A stretch of DNA of 64,000 bases. It comes from Impatiens glandulifera. Taxonomy: Eukaryota > Streptophyta > Magnoliopsida > Ericales > Balsaminaceae. The stretch lies in contig NC_061862.1 of the NCBI RefSeq assembly GCF_907164915.1, positions 9,101,505 through 9,165,504 of the forward strand, written 5' to 3'. Positions 37,920 to 52,274 of the stretch are shown piece by piece. Numbering within the stretch: position 1 is the first letter of the stretch; each line of letters begins with the position of its first letter. Under the pieces are notes generated by a model. It was not told the DNA's origin and ran no database searches. It saw only the letters and a list, made by a program, of their open reading frames with translations. Made by a program: the position numbers and the translations under genes.

Positions 37920-40270
37920 TGCTAAGATCTATCAATACTCAGCTGCTGTGATCCAAAGAGAAAGAGAGAGAGAAAGAAAGGAAAGAGGAGTGGGGGGTTT
38001 TGATGATTGATCCAACTGGTTTAACTTTTTAAGGCCTTAAACAAAGTCTTCTTCCTCACTTCTCACCTCATCCAGTATAACTCTAAAATAAATTCAAATT
38101 ATAATTACTGAAATCACATTCTTCTATTCAATAAATAATTAAATCATCCAATCAAAAAAATAATTTATTTTAAATTAATATTTAATTCCCGTCATTTCTT
38201 AAACTTTTTGAGGTGAGTCAATAAAAAATAATAAAAAAAAAGATAAAATAGTCCACATAAAATAATAGGAGGTAAATTTAAAATTGATATATCATTAGTT
38301 TCAAATCAAATTTCTTAATAATTACTTAATGTTCTGACATCATTTAACCTCAGTCATTCTTTATAAGAGACTCTAGATATCAACTACTCCGATATCACTT
38401 ACTTAGCTCGAACACACTTTATAAAAAAACTATATATACCAACTACCAAACAATGCAAAAGTAGTTGAGTCGCTCATTCCATAAAATCATAAGACTCTAA
38501 ATTCAAGTTCTAAATTCAAGTGGTCTTGATTGAGTCAAAAGACCATAATCATCTTTTGTTTGATCATCCTTTCAGGGTGTAAGGGAAATGATCAGAAACG
38601 ACAAAATTTTATCTTTGAAAAATCAAAGATGAAATTGGTTCTTAACTTGTTCGTCGTCGCGAGAAAAAAGACAAACTAGACGAAACGACGTCGTTTTTGG
38701 GCGAAGGTGCGGACGTCTGAGTTTTTCGTCCGCGTTCCGTCTGCGCCGTTGCGTCCGAGTTAACGACGTTGAGACGCCCATCTGCTGATCTGCTGTTGCG
38801 CGGAAGCGCTTCCGCTGTAGCGGGCTACGCGGCTGAATGCTGGGTGCTGGATGGTAATTCATTGCTCATCCGATGACTGTGAGGTTTGCTGCACTGAGTT
38901 TTTTTATTTCGGCTGCACCAGATTCCGGTCATTTTCCAGCATTGGAGCTTGTTTAAAATTGATTTTTTTAAAATATTTATAATTTACAAAATATTTTTAA
39001 TAAACATGACATTATTTTGTTCATTTATTTTATTTTTATATTTTTAGAGTTTAATAAATAATTTATTTAGGATAAATGTATATAATATTTATCTTAAATT
39101 ATTTATTTTAATTCTCTTTGATTTTTTTTTAAATTAATTTGAGATAAGATAATTACAATATTTCTCTCAAAAAAATTTATTATCTTAATTAATTATGATT
39201 CAATTATTACAATAATTAATGTAATTAATTATAATTAAATATTTTAATTTTATAACTAAATTTTAGGACTTACAATTGTAATAAAGCACAAATGGTCACT
39301 TAAATGAAAAAAGTAACTAGTACTCCAACCAAAATCAAAATTCCTACCAATGTTCAATCTCCATAGTATCTTATCCCAAAATGTCATTAAATATCAACAA
39401 GACCAAATTCTCTATTACCTGAGTTGTTATGGTGTGTGTTTTTAATTAGATCTTATTGATCTGCGTGACCACTTATCTGATAAATAAACCAAATGAAATT
39501 GTTAACATAACTTATTACAATAATTATCATAAGTTTAAATATATTATATCCAATCAATACAACATCAAACATCTACAAAAAAAGTTGGCATAAAAGAAAA
39601 TCAACTAACCATATGGAGCAATCTCATCTAGGATCTCCACTTCTTTGTGAACAAATTGAGGAGTAGCTGGAATAACTTAGTCTCTCCTTATATTTAGGTG
39701 GTTCTAAAACTCGAACTTTCGTCTTTGAATTATTTTCCCCACTTCATCAAAATCATTGTCATCCTCCCAATCCCTGAGTCAAGACCAATTGATTTTGATA
39801 CTGACATTCATTACCAATAGCGATCACTGGTTTTATTGTTGCCATTTCTTTGTACTGAGCATTTGAACTCTAAATGTTCTAATTATTGGTCTTGGAAAAG
39901 TCTACAGCTGAATGGATCAAATGTAGGCTGCTAAAAAAAATGGCCCTGCCCCTTAGATGAAGATTGGGTGACACCATGATCATACAAAATCCTTGAGAAG
40001 ATGGAGGAGGACAATGCTGAAAAGACTATGAAATCTTGAACTGAAAGAGAAGAAGGTATTAGCAGAGTTATCATAGGTCAGATTGAAATTGTTCTTCAAA
40101 TCTATTACTAAGCAAGACAGACAGAGATGACAAGAGTACACCATTGAAGAAGAAGGAAGGTTTGAATATTTCAATGCCAAATCCAAAACCAATACACTCT
40201 CTCTGATTACAAAAACAACAAATTATATGCGGAAATCTGAATGTAATTCTATTAAACCAGTTCCACTATG
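37920..40270. other. intergenic region with a GC-rich island
   Basis: Mostly AT-rich. From about 38670 to 38860 there is a GC-rich island containing AAACGACGTCGTTTTT and a run of CG-rich words. It can be read as a 79-residue Arg-rich frame on the minus strand, but nothing suggests a gene. It may be a fragment of a transposon end or of the upstream region of the TMCO1 gene. The rest shows no gene; 39980-40270 may be 3' UTR of the next gene. Confidence 0.4.
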
Positions 40271-41191
40271 CTATGAGCTGCTGAACTTCAACACAGCTAG
40301 ATACAAACCAGGCTCATCTACAAATTCGCTCATCTCAAATGAGCAAGAACCAGCCACCTTCTCCACTGTCCCCTTATCGGGTAACTGCGAGACGATAACA
40401 TCAGGGTTTTGCCGCCTCTGCTCCTCCAATGCCTCTCTCCCCTGAGGATGACTTATCACGATTCTAGCACCTGAATTCATTACAAGTTACACAATTAAAC
40501 ACAACATCAAAAGGAAAGCTTTACTCAATTGAAGAAGAATCATACCTGGAGAACACCGAGAGGAAATAGTTTGGAGAATCTGATCGAGCTTCAAAGGTGA
40601 AGCTGGAAGGAAGTAAAGGAAAACCACATCAAAACTTTCCCATTTGCTAGGAACATGAATAATCTCTCCTTGCCAACATTTTACAGAGTCGTACATCTCC
40701 TTTATACCGGCTAACACAAACAACGACTCATGAACGACTAGCAACAACTTGGGTGATGAACAATTTTCGACTACTCGATCCACAAACCCTTCCGAACCCA
40801 AACAGACTAAAACCCTCGAATCTTCTCGTATTTCTCCAGCCGATATTATCCGGTCGAAGTTTGTGCCCTCGGATTCTAGAAATGACCAGTCTTTCTCGAC
40901 GATTTCTTGGAAATGGATAGCTGAAGACGGTGCCTCCTCCTCTTCTCTCGAAGGAACTGCTGCTGCGCCAATGGGAGATTTGACATTGCGAGATAAACGA
41001 GAAAATGGAGAGGAACCCGTTCGTCGGAGAGATAATGATAGAGAGGGGTTGTTGTACTTAGAAGAAAGGTTTAGATGAGGCTGAAGGCCAAACGACGACC
41101 GGCGATGAGGGGTGAGACAGGGTAAGGAGGAGGAGAGAGGCGAAAGAACGGAATTCAACTTCATTATTAATTGTTGTAACTTCAGTCTCAT
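40271..41191 (-). CDS. probable plastid protein, methyltransferase-like (281 aa, 2 exons)
   Basis: Exons 41191-40546 and 40470-40271 join in frame by a GT-AG intron. A second ATG at 41164 is an alternative start. The first 80 residues are rich in Ser, Leu and Arg with few acids, as in a chloroplast transit peptide. The mature part has a motif RVLVCLGSEGF followed by FDVVFLYFLPA, which looks like a Rossmann-type nucleotide-binding fold and suggests an S-adenosylmethionine methyltransferase relative; the usual GxGxG is weak, so activity is uncertain. The C-terminus (ISHPQGREALEEQR, then FVDEPGLYLAVLKF) is, from memory, conserved in a plant family of plastid proteins of unknown function. Confidence 0.8.
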
Positions 41192-41297
41192 GGTCACTCC
41201 ATAAATAGTAAGGGTTTGCTTTTTCAATTAAAAATTCCACTTTTAATTATAATTGTCATCTATTAAAAATTTACTTATTTAATTTATAACTAAAGGA

Positions 41298-42100
41298 ATG
41301 ACTTTCGAAAAAAAAAAAAAAAAAAACACTCAGAGACTCATCCGTGGAGTTTGTTGTGGTCAAGAAGATATTATTTTGTCATATTTATTTTTCGTCGATG
41401 ACACGCTCTACATTGTTTATGCTACCTATGAGAATTTAAACATTTTCGAAATATTTTATGATTATTCGGTGAATGTTTCGGTCTTCGAGTTAATATTAAT
41501 AAGTCATAAATCATTTTTTCAAATTATGTTTTGAATAAAAAAATGATGAGGTTGACAAATATGTTAAGGTTCAAAAATTGTGGTCTTCCGTCATCATATC
41601 TTTGTATGCAATTATGTACTAAATTACGATTCAAGGCCTCTTGGGACCCGATTATCACTAAAATGAAAGGTAATTGTCTAGATAAAAAAGTAAAATAATC
41701 TCGAAAAGGGGTCAGTTAATTATTATTAAAAGTGTGTTGTCATCTATGCCCGCATATATGATGTCATTATTCATTCTCCCCAAAGGTGTGGCGGTGAAAA
41801 TGGAGAAATAATATGTAAATTTTTATGGGGATCTTCTAACTCATCGTTTTGTCATCTATTTAGTTGGGATAAGGTTAAATGTTTTAAAGATCAAGAAGGT
41901 CTAGATATTCGAGATCTTATTTATTTTAATAAGGCTCTTCTATCAAAATAGTGTAGTAGATTTACAATGAAGCCGAATAGTCTTTGGGCATCGATAATCA
42001 GATATAAGTATGATAATGATTGGTGTATGATAATGATTGTTCAGGTTGATTCACCAAGGACGGATCTATGTAAGGATTCGAGTGGGCAAAAAAACAATCA
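41298..42100 (+). pseudogene. decayed LINE reverse transcriptase fragment
   Basis: Near 41376-41530 the + strand reads LFFVDDTLYI followed by NLNIFEIFYDYSVNVSVFELILISHKS. This resembles the palm of plant L1-like reverse transcriptases (F-A-D-D box, here FVDD, then the N-K-S box). Downstream, frameshifted pieces around 41730-41800 (LSSMPAYMMSLFILPKG) and 41880-41950 (GLDIRDLIYFNKALLSK) match the region after the RT in such elements. Multiple stops and shifts make it a relic. The upstream half and endonuclease are missing. Confidence 0.75.
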
Positions 42101-43207
42101 TTTTTTACGATAGAAATGTGACATCACCCTAATTTTTTTTAAAAAATTCAATATAATTCACTGTTTGTTTATCTAATTATTAAAAAATGATAAATTTTAC
42201 TTTTATCTACTCGTTTTATCCAAATTTTTCTCGTTATTTTTTAAAGTCAATCTTAATTTATTTTTCAAACCCACCCCAACTCTAAATTTTGGGTTCGTTC
42301 TAGCCAATTTATCTAATTATTCAACGGGGTGTAACATTTGGAGGAAAATTTATTTTATATGAAAAAGTTTTCGTGAACATTATAGATTCATTTTGAATTT
42401 GTGAGGATGATTCTTCGACTTGATTTTGGGACGACATTTAGTGTAGTGTCAAAAGTCTAGTTATAACGTATTTTAAGTTTGTTTTCATTGATATATGTAG
42501 AAATTTCACAGTTAAGAAATAGAAATTTCACAGTTAAGAACATGTTTAATCTTCGGTCTAGTGGTTTCACTAGCCGAATTAAATATGAAAAGAGATTAAA
42601 CATTATATAGACTTCATCTTATAATAGAGTTTTTACTTTTTGTAGGATGCAAACAAGTCTCATTGTCTGAACAAGACGTTATGCATTGACAAAATATTGA
42701 TAATTTCCATGTGGACATTGCTACAAATTGTTCACGATTTCATATAATTTTTGTTGGGAAAATATTTGGAAGTAAAAAATTACATCCAAATTAATACGTT
42801 CAAATAATATTATTCACATATTATCTATTTTAGTTGATCTAAACTACTAAAATTTGGATAGTTTGAACCACAATTCAAAATTCGAGCTCGATTTAACAAA
42901 AATGATTCAAGTTCGATTAATGACACTTAATTTTTTTTATCATAATCATAAAAATAATTCATTAAACAATTCAACCATCATAGATATTATTTATAAGCCA
43001 TTACACATTTATTAAAATAAAGAAGAGAAAATAATGCATTTACATAAATAAAAGTAGAAAGATTAGTAAATATAAGTAGGAGGGATTATGAATACAAATT
43101 AAGGATTTATAACATATCCATCCATTTTGATATTTGATAGGATATTATAACATTTAATAATAATAAGAATTAGGAATTAAGAGAGAAAACATTTTAGTAA
43201 ATTACTA
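42101..43207. other. intergenic, no gene seen
   Basis: AT-rich DNA. The only structure seen is a 22-bp direct tandem duplication near 42499-42540 (AGAAATTTCACAGTTAAGAA twice). Confidence 0.5.
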
Positions 43208-45671
43208 TTACACCCTTCTTTCCTTCATAACATGCTTCCTGAGACCAGGGATATGAACATTTGATATGTAATCCCTCCAATCTATGCTTCCAACATCAAA
43301 TCCAAATTCTCTCATTTCTTCTTCAGACATCAACTTCATCAGCCTCTCTGTGTTTGAGTTATCAAACCTGTTTCCTCTCCCCCAAAACAAAAACAAATTC
43401 AAGTTTCAGTAATCAAAATCAAAATCAAAACATCATTAATCATTATTGTTTCATTGTCTTGCCTTCCACTGTAAAAGGTGTAAGGCTGATATATGTCAGC
43501 TAGATGCTTGGCTTTCTCCACTGTCTTCTTATATATGTTTTCAAGCTTCTTTGCCAATTTACAGTTTCCATTCGAAGTTGCAGAAGCCGACTCAATTCTC
43601 CTATTAGCATCTTTCCATAAATGGGAAGAGAAATCTTCCATGGAAGTGAATAGCTTCATGTCTGTCACTTCAATTGGCCTCCCTTTCGCGTCCAAAAACG
43701 GTGATAAACTGAAATGATCATATAACAGGCTTGCCAGGTCTTTGAAAACCAATGGATTCACCACAGAGGAAGCCACCTGATAGAGATTTATCTCTGATTT
43801 TGAACTTGACCCATGTTTAGCCATGGCTGCTAATGTTGCATTCACAACCATATCTGCTGGTACCTGAAAACACAGATCAAAAAAAGATCATATTTTTAAG
43901 GTTGAATAAATCAAGAAAACCAAATGGGTTAGTTAGTTTAGTTACGTAATACTTACAACATCAATGACCCCTTTTGGATCTACAAGAAAGCCAGTCAGAA
44001 GGCCTCTTCCATAGTAGAGAACAATTGGATCCATCATCCTGCAAATTTTGATTTTATATAGTAACCAAGTTTAGTTAATTCAAAATTGAAACTGAATTTA
44101 CCTGTTTCCTTCCATCCAACCGGGGAATGGCTCCCTGTAAGTGCTCTCTATAACACTTGGCCGGACTATCACAACTGGTACTTCTCCTCTCATACTATCA
44201 ATGAGCATTTCTCCCATCGCCTTTGTGAAAACATATGTATCTTGCCATCCATATTTCTTTGCCCTGTTTGTTCAATTCAACAACAAAAATGAGAAGTATC
44301 TGTTCAATTTACTACGAAAAATTTATTGCAGGAAAAAGAATTCACCTTTCTAGTCCCAATTCTCTCATTTTCTGAGATGCTGCTAAGCTGTTACCAAGTG
44401 CATCTTTAGATTGCATTGCCCATTTGAGTTCATCTTCTACTTTAAGAGTAGGGGGAGCTATGTTTGAAGATTGAAAGAGGGAGCTCTCTCCAGCTATGCT
44501 ATCTCCAATGGCGAATGGCTTTTCCATTATTCGTCCCAGTCTTTGTCCATTAACGTAAGCTGCATTGCATGGATAAAGATTATTATATAAACAATAATGT
44601 TAGATTGATTTCTTTTGTTTGTTTTGGATTTGAATTCGGAGGTACTTGCCGGTTGATACTTGAATGAAGAGTTTTAACTTGTGACATTTTTTTGCAAAGT
44701 TCAAGATTCGAGTCGGACCCTTTGTGTTTATGTCAAGAGAAACATCATACCTGCAAATTCAATTCCAAATTGTCATCACGAAAAACAAAGAATTTGATTA
44801 AAAGAAAAAAAATACCTTTCATCAAAGGTGGTGTTGGCAGCAGAATTGACGATTATATCGACCTCTTGAGCGATCATGTTGGCCGCGTTATCCTCCATCC
44901 CAATATTATTGTCGCAAACATTACCCATGACAGGAACAAGCTTGCTCAACATGAAAGCTTGATAGGATTTACCATAAGTTTGTTGAAGACACTTAAAGAT
45001 CTCTGCATTTATGATCTGTATATTTCAATCAACAAAAACAAAAAAAAATCATATGATCAATCAACCATGTTGTATAAAATTATTGGAAGTAGACCAATTT
45101 ATAAACACACACTTCATTTTTCAGTCTCTCCATGGCAGCTTCCTTGTTCTTTGCTTTGATCAGGAGAAAAATCTTATCCACCTCTGGTTCAGTCCTTAGT
45201 ATCTTCTCAACAAGAACTGTGTCATAAATAAATCATGTAGCTAGTCATCTTCAAAATATTCAAAACACACTTTTTTCTTTTGAAATATTATCAGCTTAAT
45301 AAATTACCTTTAGCCAAGAACCCAGTTGCGCCTGTAATGAGAAAGCTCTTGCCACGAAGGAATTGAACAATTCCAATGCCGTCTTGCATCTCCACCATTT
45401 TAGGAACCTTCCCATTTGGTGATAAAACCAAACTAGCAGAATCCATGGAAGAAGAAGCAGAAGAGGTTGTTGATCTTTCAGTCAAAGCAGAAGACAGACT
45501 GCTTGATTTGATTGCCTTCCCCAGAGGACCAGCAGGACCAGAAGCAGCAGCAGCAGCACCACCATGGCAGCACAAGAGGAACTTCTTTTGATCACTCTTA
45601 ATGGATAAAGCAAGCATATTGCATCTCTTTGGGATAATTGAAGAGAATGAAGGAACAGAGACAGCCCCCAT
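43208..45671 (-). CDS. FAR2: plastid fatty acyl reductase, FAR2/MS2 type (595 aa, 9 exons)
   Basis: Exons (minus): 45671-45308, 45216-45113, 45015-44816, 44750-44650, 44559-44346, 44263-44102, 44038-43957, 43863-43463 and 43367-43208. The protein starts MGAVSVPSF with a Ser/Ala-rich plastid transit peptide of about 90 residues. A NAD(P)H Rossmann motif, [10 protein letters not shown], is near 112-121. The catalytic Y-x-x-x-K is YVFTK (338-342). The C-terminal FAR domain covers about 480-590. In Arabidopsis this type (MALE STERILITY 2) reduces plastid fatty acyl-ACP to fatty alcohol for the pollen wall in the tapetum, so a similar role is likely. Introns 4 and 8 have GC donors (CCG|GCAAGT and AAG|GCAAGA). 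No broken frame was seen. Confidence 0.93.
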
Positions 45672-47999
45672 GACTGAGAAAAATGGAAACAGAAAAGGAA
45701 TGAGAGAATAATCAAAGTCTAGGGTGTATTGCAATGGAAGTGTGGGGAATGGTCAGGTTTTTTTGGCTGAAACCAAATGCTTTCCTAATTCCTTCCTAAT
45801 AATACTAACAAGAAATTAAGCAAGTTAACAACCAAAGAAGGATATGGGTTTGGTTTAGTTTTAGTAGAGAAGATAGATGGGTAGGTTGAGGTTTTAAGGG
45901 AACTGGCGATGCATGGGCTCTCTTTTTGCCACCCCTTCAGTCTCTTCTCACCTACGGCGAACTTGGCGCTTTATAAATTTTTGGTTACTCACAGAAGAAA
46001 GAGTGTGTGAGAATATCTATCAAGGACAGCCCTTTTTTCTTACTTACTCAAGAAAATGACCATCATCATTTTTTTTTACCACTTTTATATATATCAAAAT
46101 ATATGAAATGGGTCATTTCCAATATATATGATTATCCAAAAAGCTATTTAAAACTTTAAAGTATGGGTTTGGAAAAACTAGTAAAAAAAGTCTTGTAAAT
46201 TTGTAATGGTAGTTGATATTGATACATGAATAATTAAAGTCTTAATAGAGAAAGCATTGTCATGAAGTGGTTGATTAGTTGTTTATTTTTGGAAATTTTA
46301 TGGCTTGTTTAAGTGCTCAAACAATGTCATGGTTGAATTATTTGGTGTGTACTTCAAAGGAAGGTAATTTGAGGGCTTATTGGATGTCAACTTCTTCATT
46401 TTTTAACTAAATATAGGTGCTTGCAATTTCTTCTTTTATGGTTATGGGTAAGAAAAAAACTTTGGTGATTTTTTTGGGTAAGAAAATTAGTTGGGAAAGG
46501 TTGTGAAAAATCATTTTTGTAATCTTATTTATAAATTTGTTTCAGTGTTTACAATTGTGACATTTATTTCTAATGATAGAAAAGTATGGTTGAGTAAGAA
46601 ATTTTGAAAATATATGAAGAAAAATATAAAATTATACTTTTAATTAGGTTAACTGAAGTTTGTTTAATAATATGCAAGTTAGGAAGAATAAAAGAACTAA
46701 TTAAATTCCTCATTGACATATTAATTTTATAGTATAACTATTAATTTTATTTAAAAAATTAACATGATTTACTTTGATTTAGTAACTCAAAGCATTTGAT
46801 TTATTAAACCATATTTTTTACCTTTTAACATTTGAGTTAACATATTAAATCATTGTATTATAACTTGTATTTTATGAATTTGACAAAATAAAAATATTAA
46901 TAAAAACATAAAAAAATAAATATTGTGATTTTAACCCTAGAATTAAAATCAAGATTTAATAATTGTTTTTGTAATAAGAATTTATACTTATATGTTTGAT
47001 AAAACTGGAAATATTGACTTATAAGCATTTAAATATTTAAAACTAAAAATGAATTAATTAAATAAAAACATTTAAATTTTAAGTTCAATATTTAAAAGAG
47101 AATTAATTTAATAATATCTAAAATTAATATTTATATTTATATATTAATTATTAGTTAAAAAATTCAATATAATATATTAAATTATATAATTTAATATATT
47201 AAATAAAAAATAATTAAAATAAATACTAATATTTTTTTATAATTTATATATTAAATTATTATTTTATAATTTATTATATATATATATATTAATAATCTCT
47301 ATAAACTCATTTTTTTATAAATAATTTAGATATGATCACATTTTTTTAAAATAATTTTTTAAATTAATCTTGTAACATTAAAAATTTAATTAATTATAAT
47401 TAAAAATAAAAATAAAAATAAAGAAGTTTATTTACTGTTAAGAAAATAAAATAAAAAACCTAATACACATAACGCAATTATATAATTTTATTAAATGTTT
47501 AGATTAACGTATTTAGTTTTTTGGTCTCTTTTAAAATAAGTTAGATATATTATTTTTTAGATTATTAATATATGGTCAAATAAATTTATATTAAATAAAT
47601 TTTAATATATTAAATTAAGTAATAAGTGATATTATCAAACATTATCTTAATTATATTTGTTGAGAGAAAATATCGAATTCAAATAGTAAAATTTTATTTA
47701 AAAAAAGTCTTAGTTATATATATATAATTAACTAAAAAATTATATTTACAAAATAAATGACATGAATTCATTATTTAAATAAATAATATTTATAAATAAA
47801 AATTCACTTTTAAATTTTTTTGTAAAAACTCTTAAAATTAATATTAAAATTATATAAATTTATAAAATTATAAAATTTTAATATTAATTTAAAATTTATA
47901 AACATTTAAATATAATATAATGAGCTTAGGAAAGTAATATGGTTCAAATCTAAAGTAGTTTGGTCCTTAGTATTGGACCCATAATAATAAGTATTAATT
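45672..47999. other. FAR2-like upstream region and AT-rich intergenic DNA
   Basis: The first few hundred bases should contain the promoter and 5' UTR of the minus-strand reductase gene; I cannot place a TATA box with confidence. From 46100 to 47950 the sequence is extremely AT-rich with no gene or clear repeat. Confidence 0.5.
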
Positions 48000-48001
48000 G
48001 T

Positions 48002-48134
48002 TGGGCCAAACACTTATATAGATGGACTCGGCCCATGAAAAAACACTGACTTTCTTTTCTTTAGGGGTAAATTGGTATATGACATAACAACCCTAATCTC
48101 TCTCCCGGTATAAAATCGATTTCTAAACCCTAAA
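48002..48134 (+). promoter_or_regulatory. ribosomal-protein-type promoter of eS28
   Basis: Two site II-type motifs (TGGGCC at 48002 and GGCCCAT at 48030), an AACCCTAA telo-box at 48089, a TATA box (TATAAAAT at 48109) and a second telo-box (AAACCCTAAA at 48125) occur in order. Site II plus telo-box is the known signature of plant ribosomal-protein and other translation genes. Confidence 0.8.
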
Positions 48135-48369
48135 TTCATTTTCTCTTCCATTCCAGCGGCCGGTTGAAGAACGAACTTCCCTCTTCAGCTAACTCTCTCT
48201 CTGCCTCTCATCCAGGTTAGTCATTGTTTTGTATTCATCTTTTATGTGTACGATTGCTTGGATTTAGGATTGTTTTACTCACAATTGTTAATCATTGGAA
48301 AACATAAATTGAGTCTATGTTTTGTAAGATTTAGATGAAAAGATCCTTCAAATTTGATGTCTTTAGTAA

Positions 48370-48621
<252 letters not shown>

Positions 48622-51600
48622 TTTCTCATTGGCTTTGCCTCTGCTTTGCCAACAAAGTCTTCATCAGTGTTCAATAATTCTAGCAAATCTTGTTACTTGA
48701 ACCTATCAATTATGGAATTTTACTTATTTTGTTTGCGAGAATGAATTGTCTGGTCTGTTTAATTATTTTGATGAATTTCTATGAATTTTGTTTAAATATG
48801 ATTCAATTCAAGCTTTAGATTGTTGGATGTTCATTCAATTTATGTTCTTGGGTAACAATTTGAATTGCTCCTTGCTTAAAAAATTGTTTCAAAACTGATT
48901 TATATGTTACTTGTTTTATTCAGAAATTCTAGGGTTTGTTTAGATTTTTGTGATGGAATATAGTAAAAGATGATTTATATTGTTTGAGACAGTAGTGTTT
49001 AGATCTTGATTCTTGGTTTTTTACTGTTGTAGGAAGTTATGATTAAGTATGAAACAAATTTACTGCTCCTTTTCATATCAGGTTAATAAACCATAGTAAT
49101 TGCGAAAGGGGAATGGCTGTAGTTATGGAGACTTTTACCTCCATTTATCTGATAGCTATTTTATCTCTAAACATATTTTCCCAGCTAAAACTACAAGAGT
49201 TTTAATGCTTGTTTTCCACTGAATATGGTTCAACAAGTTTGGCTCTTCTGTTACATTATAATTGCAACAGATGCATATATATATATATATATTAATGGAT
49301 TTGTTTTAGTTTTATATCCACCACCCATTAGTAATGTTTTGATTTTTCACCGTTCTAAGTCATTAGAATTTGCTTTGGAGGTTTTACATTGCTGTGTCCA
49401 CTCCAATGCTAACCATTGAGCTGCTGCCTGGCTACTTCATAGTTTTTTCTCTTTCTTTAGTTGTTGTCTTGTTGGTTGCTTCTGTCAATTTGTTGGAATT
49501 TTAAATGCTAAACCCACATTCAAAATTGAGTCTTTATATAAGGTGCACATTTGTTGTTGACTAAATGTTTGTTACCAACCCATAATATGTTTGTTTTCTC
49601 CTATCTGTTCTTCTTTTGTTGAAGGGCAGACTTTTTTTAATGAGATAGAGAAATGGTTGGTGTCCATTCAAGGGTAATGTGTGTATGAATGTTGTATTTT
49701 GGCCGTCTCTTTAAACAGGACAAAAGGTGAAAACCCCCTGAACTGAATAGTTGGAATTTTCAAATCATTAAAATTTTGGCATCTGCCAGTCAAAACATTA
49801 TTCTTGGACCATATTGAATTCCGGATATACCCCTCCTCATGCAATTTTTTTAACCTACCACTTTCTGCACTCAGTCATGATTCATGAATGTCAGTCAGGT
49901 CACCTATAAACATTCTGTGTCATCTTCTTAGAATGAGCTCATTTTCTCTTTTTGGTAACTGATCACGAAACCTTTACTACTTGTCAAGAAGATTGTTGCT
50001 CCAATCATCAGAAACAATGGTCTCTCAGGTTAGTGATGCTTGTTTTCGCTAATTGTTTCAGCTTTCACGTCCTTATCAAATTAGTCATGACTTTTGTTCG
50101 ATAAAAGTTAGCAGAAACTGAAGCCCATTAGAAGTAAACAATGTTTGAGTTTGTCAATCAAATCCAAGATCTTAGCTTTTCAACCAAATACTTGACTGTC
50201 CTAGTTTGAAATACGGCTACCAAACTTTTTATACATTATTATTTTAAGTTCAAATGCTTCTAAGTAAGAATGAACCAATAAAAAATATAAGTATGCTTCT
50301 AATAATAATGATACTTCTTTCATCTTAATCCCATGATTAAAGAATTCCCTTGCTAAATTATTCTTTGCTCTAAAATTATTAAGATGAATATGTAACAGAT
50401 TTTCTGTATAGATAGATAAATCTCATTGCAATAAATTTCTAAAATATTACCTGAGCGAGCTTGTTTAATGTTGGAATATTTGGTATTTTATACTATTTTT
50501 TTTTAATTGGTTGAATTATTATAATTTTTATATTTAAAATTTAAATTTAATAAAATAAAATAAAAGTATTTTAATATTTTGATTATTAATTTAAATGATT
50601 AAAAATAAATTAGATTTGACATGAATAATTGTTTATTTTTAAGAAATGAGCTATTTCTAAATATTCTTTCATGTCAGATCACAACATTAATTCATGGGCC
50701 AAAAAAACCCTCATTTAGAATTATTTTTTTCAAGTCAAGATAGATAAAGATTGGATATTCAATTTGTTGATGAAATTAGGCATGTTTTAAGTACTTAGAT
50801 ATATATGTATTTTGTTTATGTGAGACACAATTAACTGATATACAAATTTCTATGTTGGCTCAATCTACAATAATTATATTTTTTTTAGATTTTTACTAAT
50901 GGAATATAATATTAAAAGTATATTATTTCCCCCTTTTTTTTTCTTATTCTTATGATGGTTAGGAATTTAAAGTGGTTTTCTCCATTTAGTGAGTGATCTA
51001 AATGATTAACAACCCTATGAGTGTTAAGTGTTATCAACATAACTAATAAAACACTCTTTCTAGATCTTTAACCTGAATTTCTAGAATCCCATCTTATATG
51101 TAAAAAGTTATCAAAATACCACTAAAAAAACTGATATAAAATAACATTTGTGATTGCAATATTAATTCAGTTAAAAATATCTTTACTAATACTTTTAACC
51201 ATATTTACGACCTTCACAACTAAAACTAAGTATATACAAAATATTACAAATAGCCCTATTGTAAAATTGCAACGTCTTCTGTAATAATAGTTTCAACAAT
51301 ATTGGTAGGAAAACAAATATTCATTTTCTGTAAAACTGTAACTAATAAGGATGATGTAACATGTTTTGCATTCTTTCTATATTAACAAATAAACATTTGT
51401 AATTATGTTTATAACTAAAATTGTATTTTAAATTTTAACTTTGATTAATCTATTAAATAATAAAAATATATTCAATATAAACCACAATAATTTATAAAAT
51501 TATATAATTCAACGTTATTTGTAATAACTAATATACTGAATATTTTATATATATATATATATATATATCGCAATATATTCATCTAATAATTCTACAACTA

Positions 51601-52274
51601 GTTTATAATTACAATAATTAACCATCAATTTTGCAACATTAATTGCAAAATTTTATATTATATTTATTTTTAATTTTTCATTAAATTTGTACATTTTTTT
51701 TACAACTTTCTTAACATTATTTACAAATCAACTAGTTAAGTTTTAAAAATATTAAAAACATTCCAAATGAAAATGAAGATATAATTAGAAGTTTAAATGT
51801 ATGTATATTTTTATTCCCATCCAATGAGATTTATCCAAAAAGTTTATATCATTGATATATCTTTATTTTTGCAATACCGGTGTATTCATGTATTTTCCAA
51901 CAACATTTGATAATATTATAATAATAAAACATTTAAAAAAAAAAATGAACCTGAACCACTTCAAAGTTTAATAATGAGAAACATGACTATATATCAAATT
52001 TCTAAGAACAATAATTAATCATAACTCAAAAAATGTAAAAAAGAACATGTAAAGGAAATTATGTATTAAACATAGTTTTACTATAAATTACTAAATTACT
52101 ATATTTCATTCCCTCCCTTTGTAAAGGAAATTAGGGATTCAACATTTGTAAGAGCTGAATGGAAAATAATTGTGAAAGAGCAAATATTTTTGAAAAGACA
52201 CCCCACCTTCAAAACTAAATTAATCAATTGTGATATTCCATTCATTTGGTCTAGCTATGATGAGACATTAGTGC
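48622..52274. other. eS28 3' UTR and intergenic DNA
   Basis: The first 200-300 bases are probably eS28 3' UTR. Beyond that I see AT-rich DNA with short (AT)n runs near 49268 and 51545, and no gene. Confidence 0.5.

Noticed and set aside
38623..38862. 79-residue Arg-rich frame on minus
   Set aside because: Product of a GC-rich patch; no homology recognised and no gene context.
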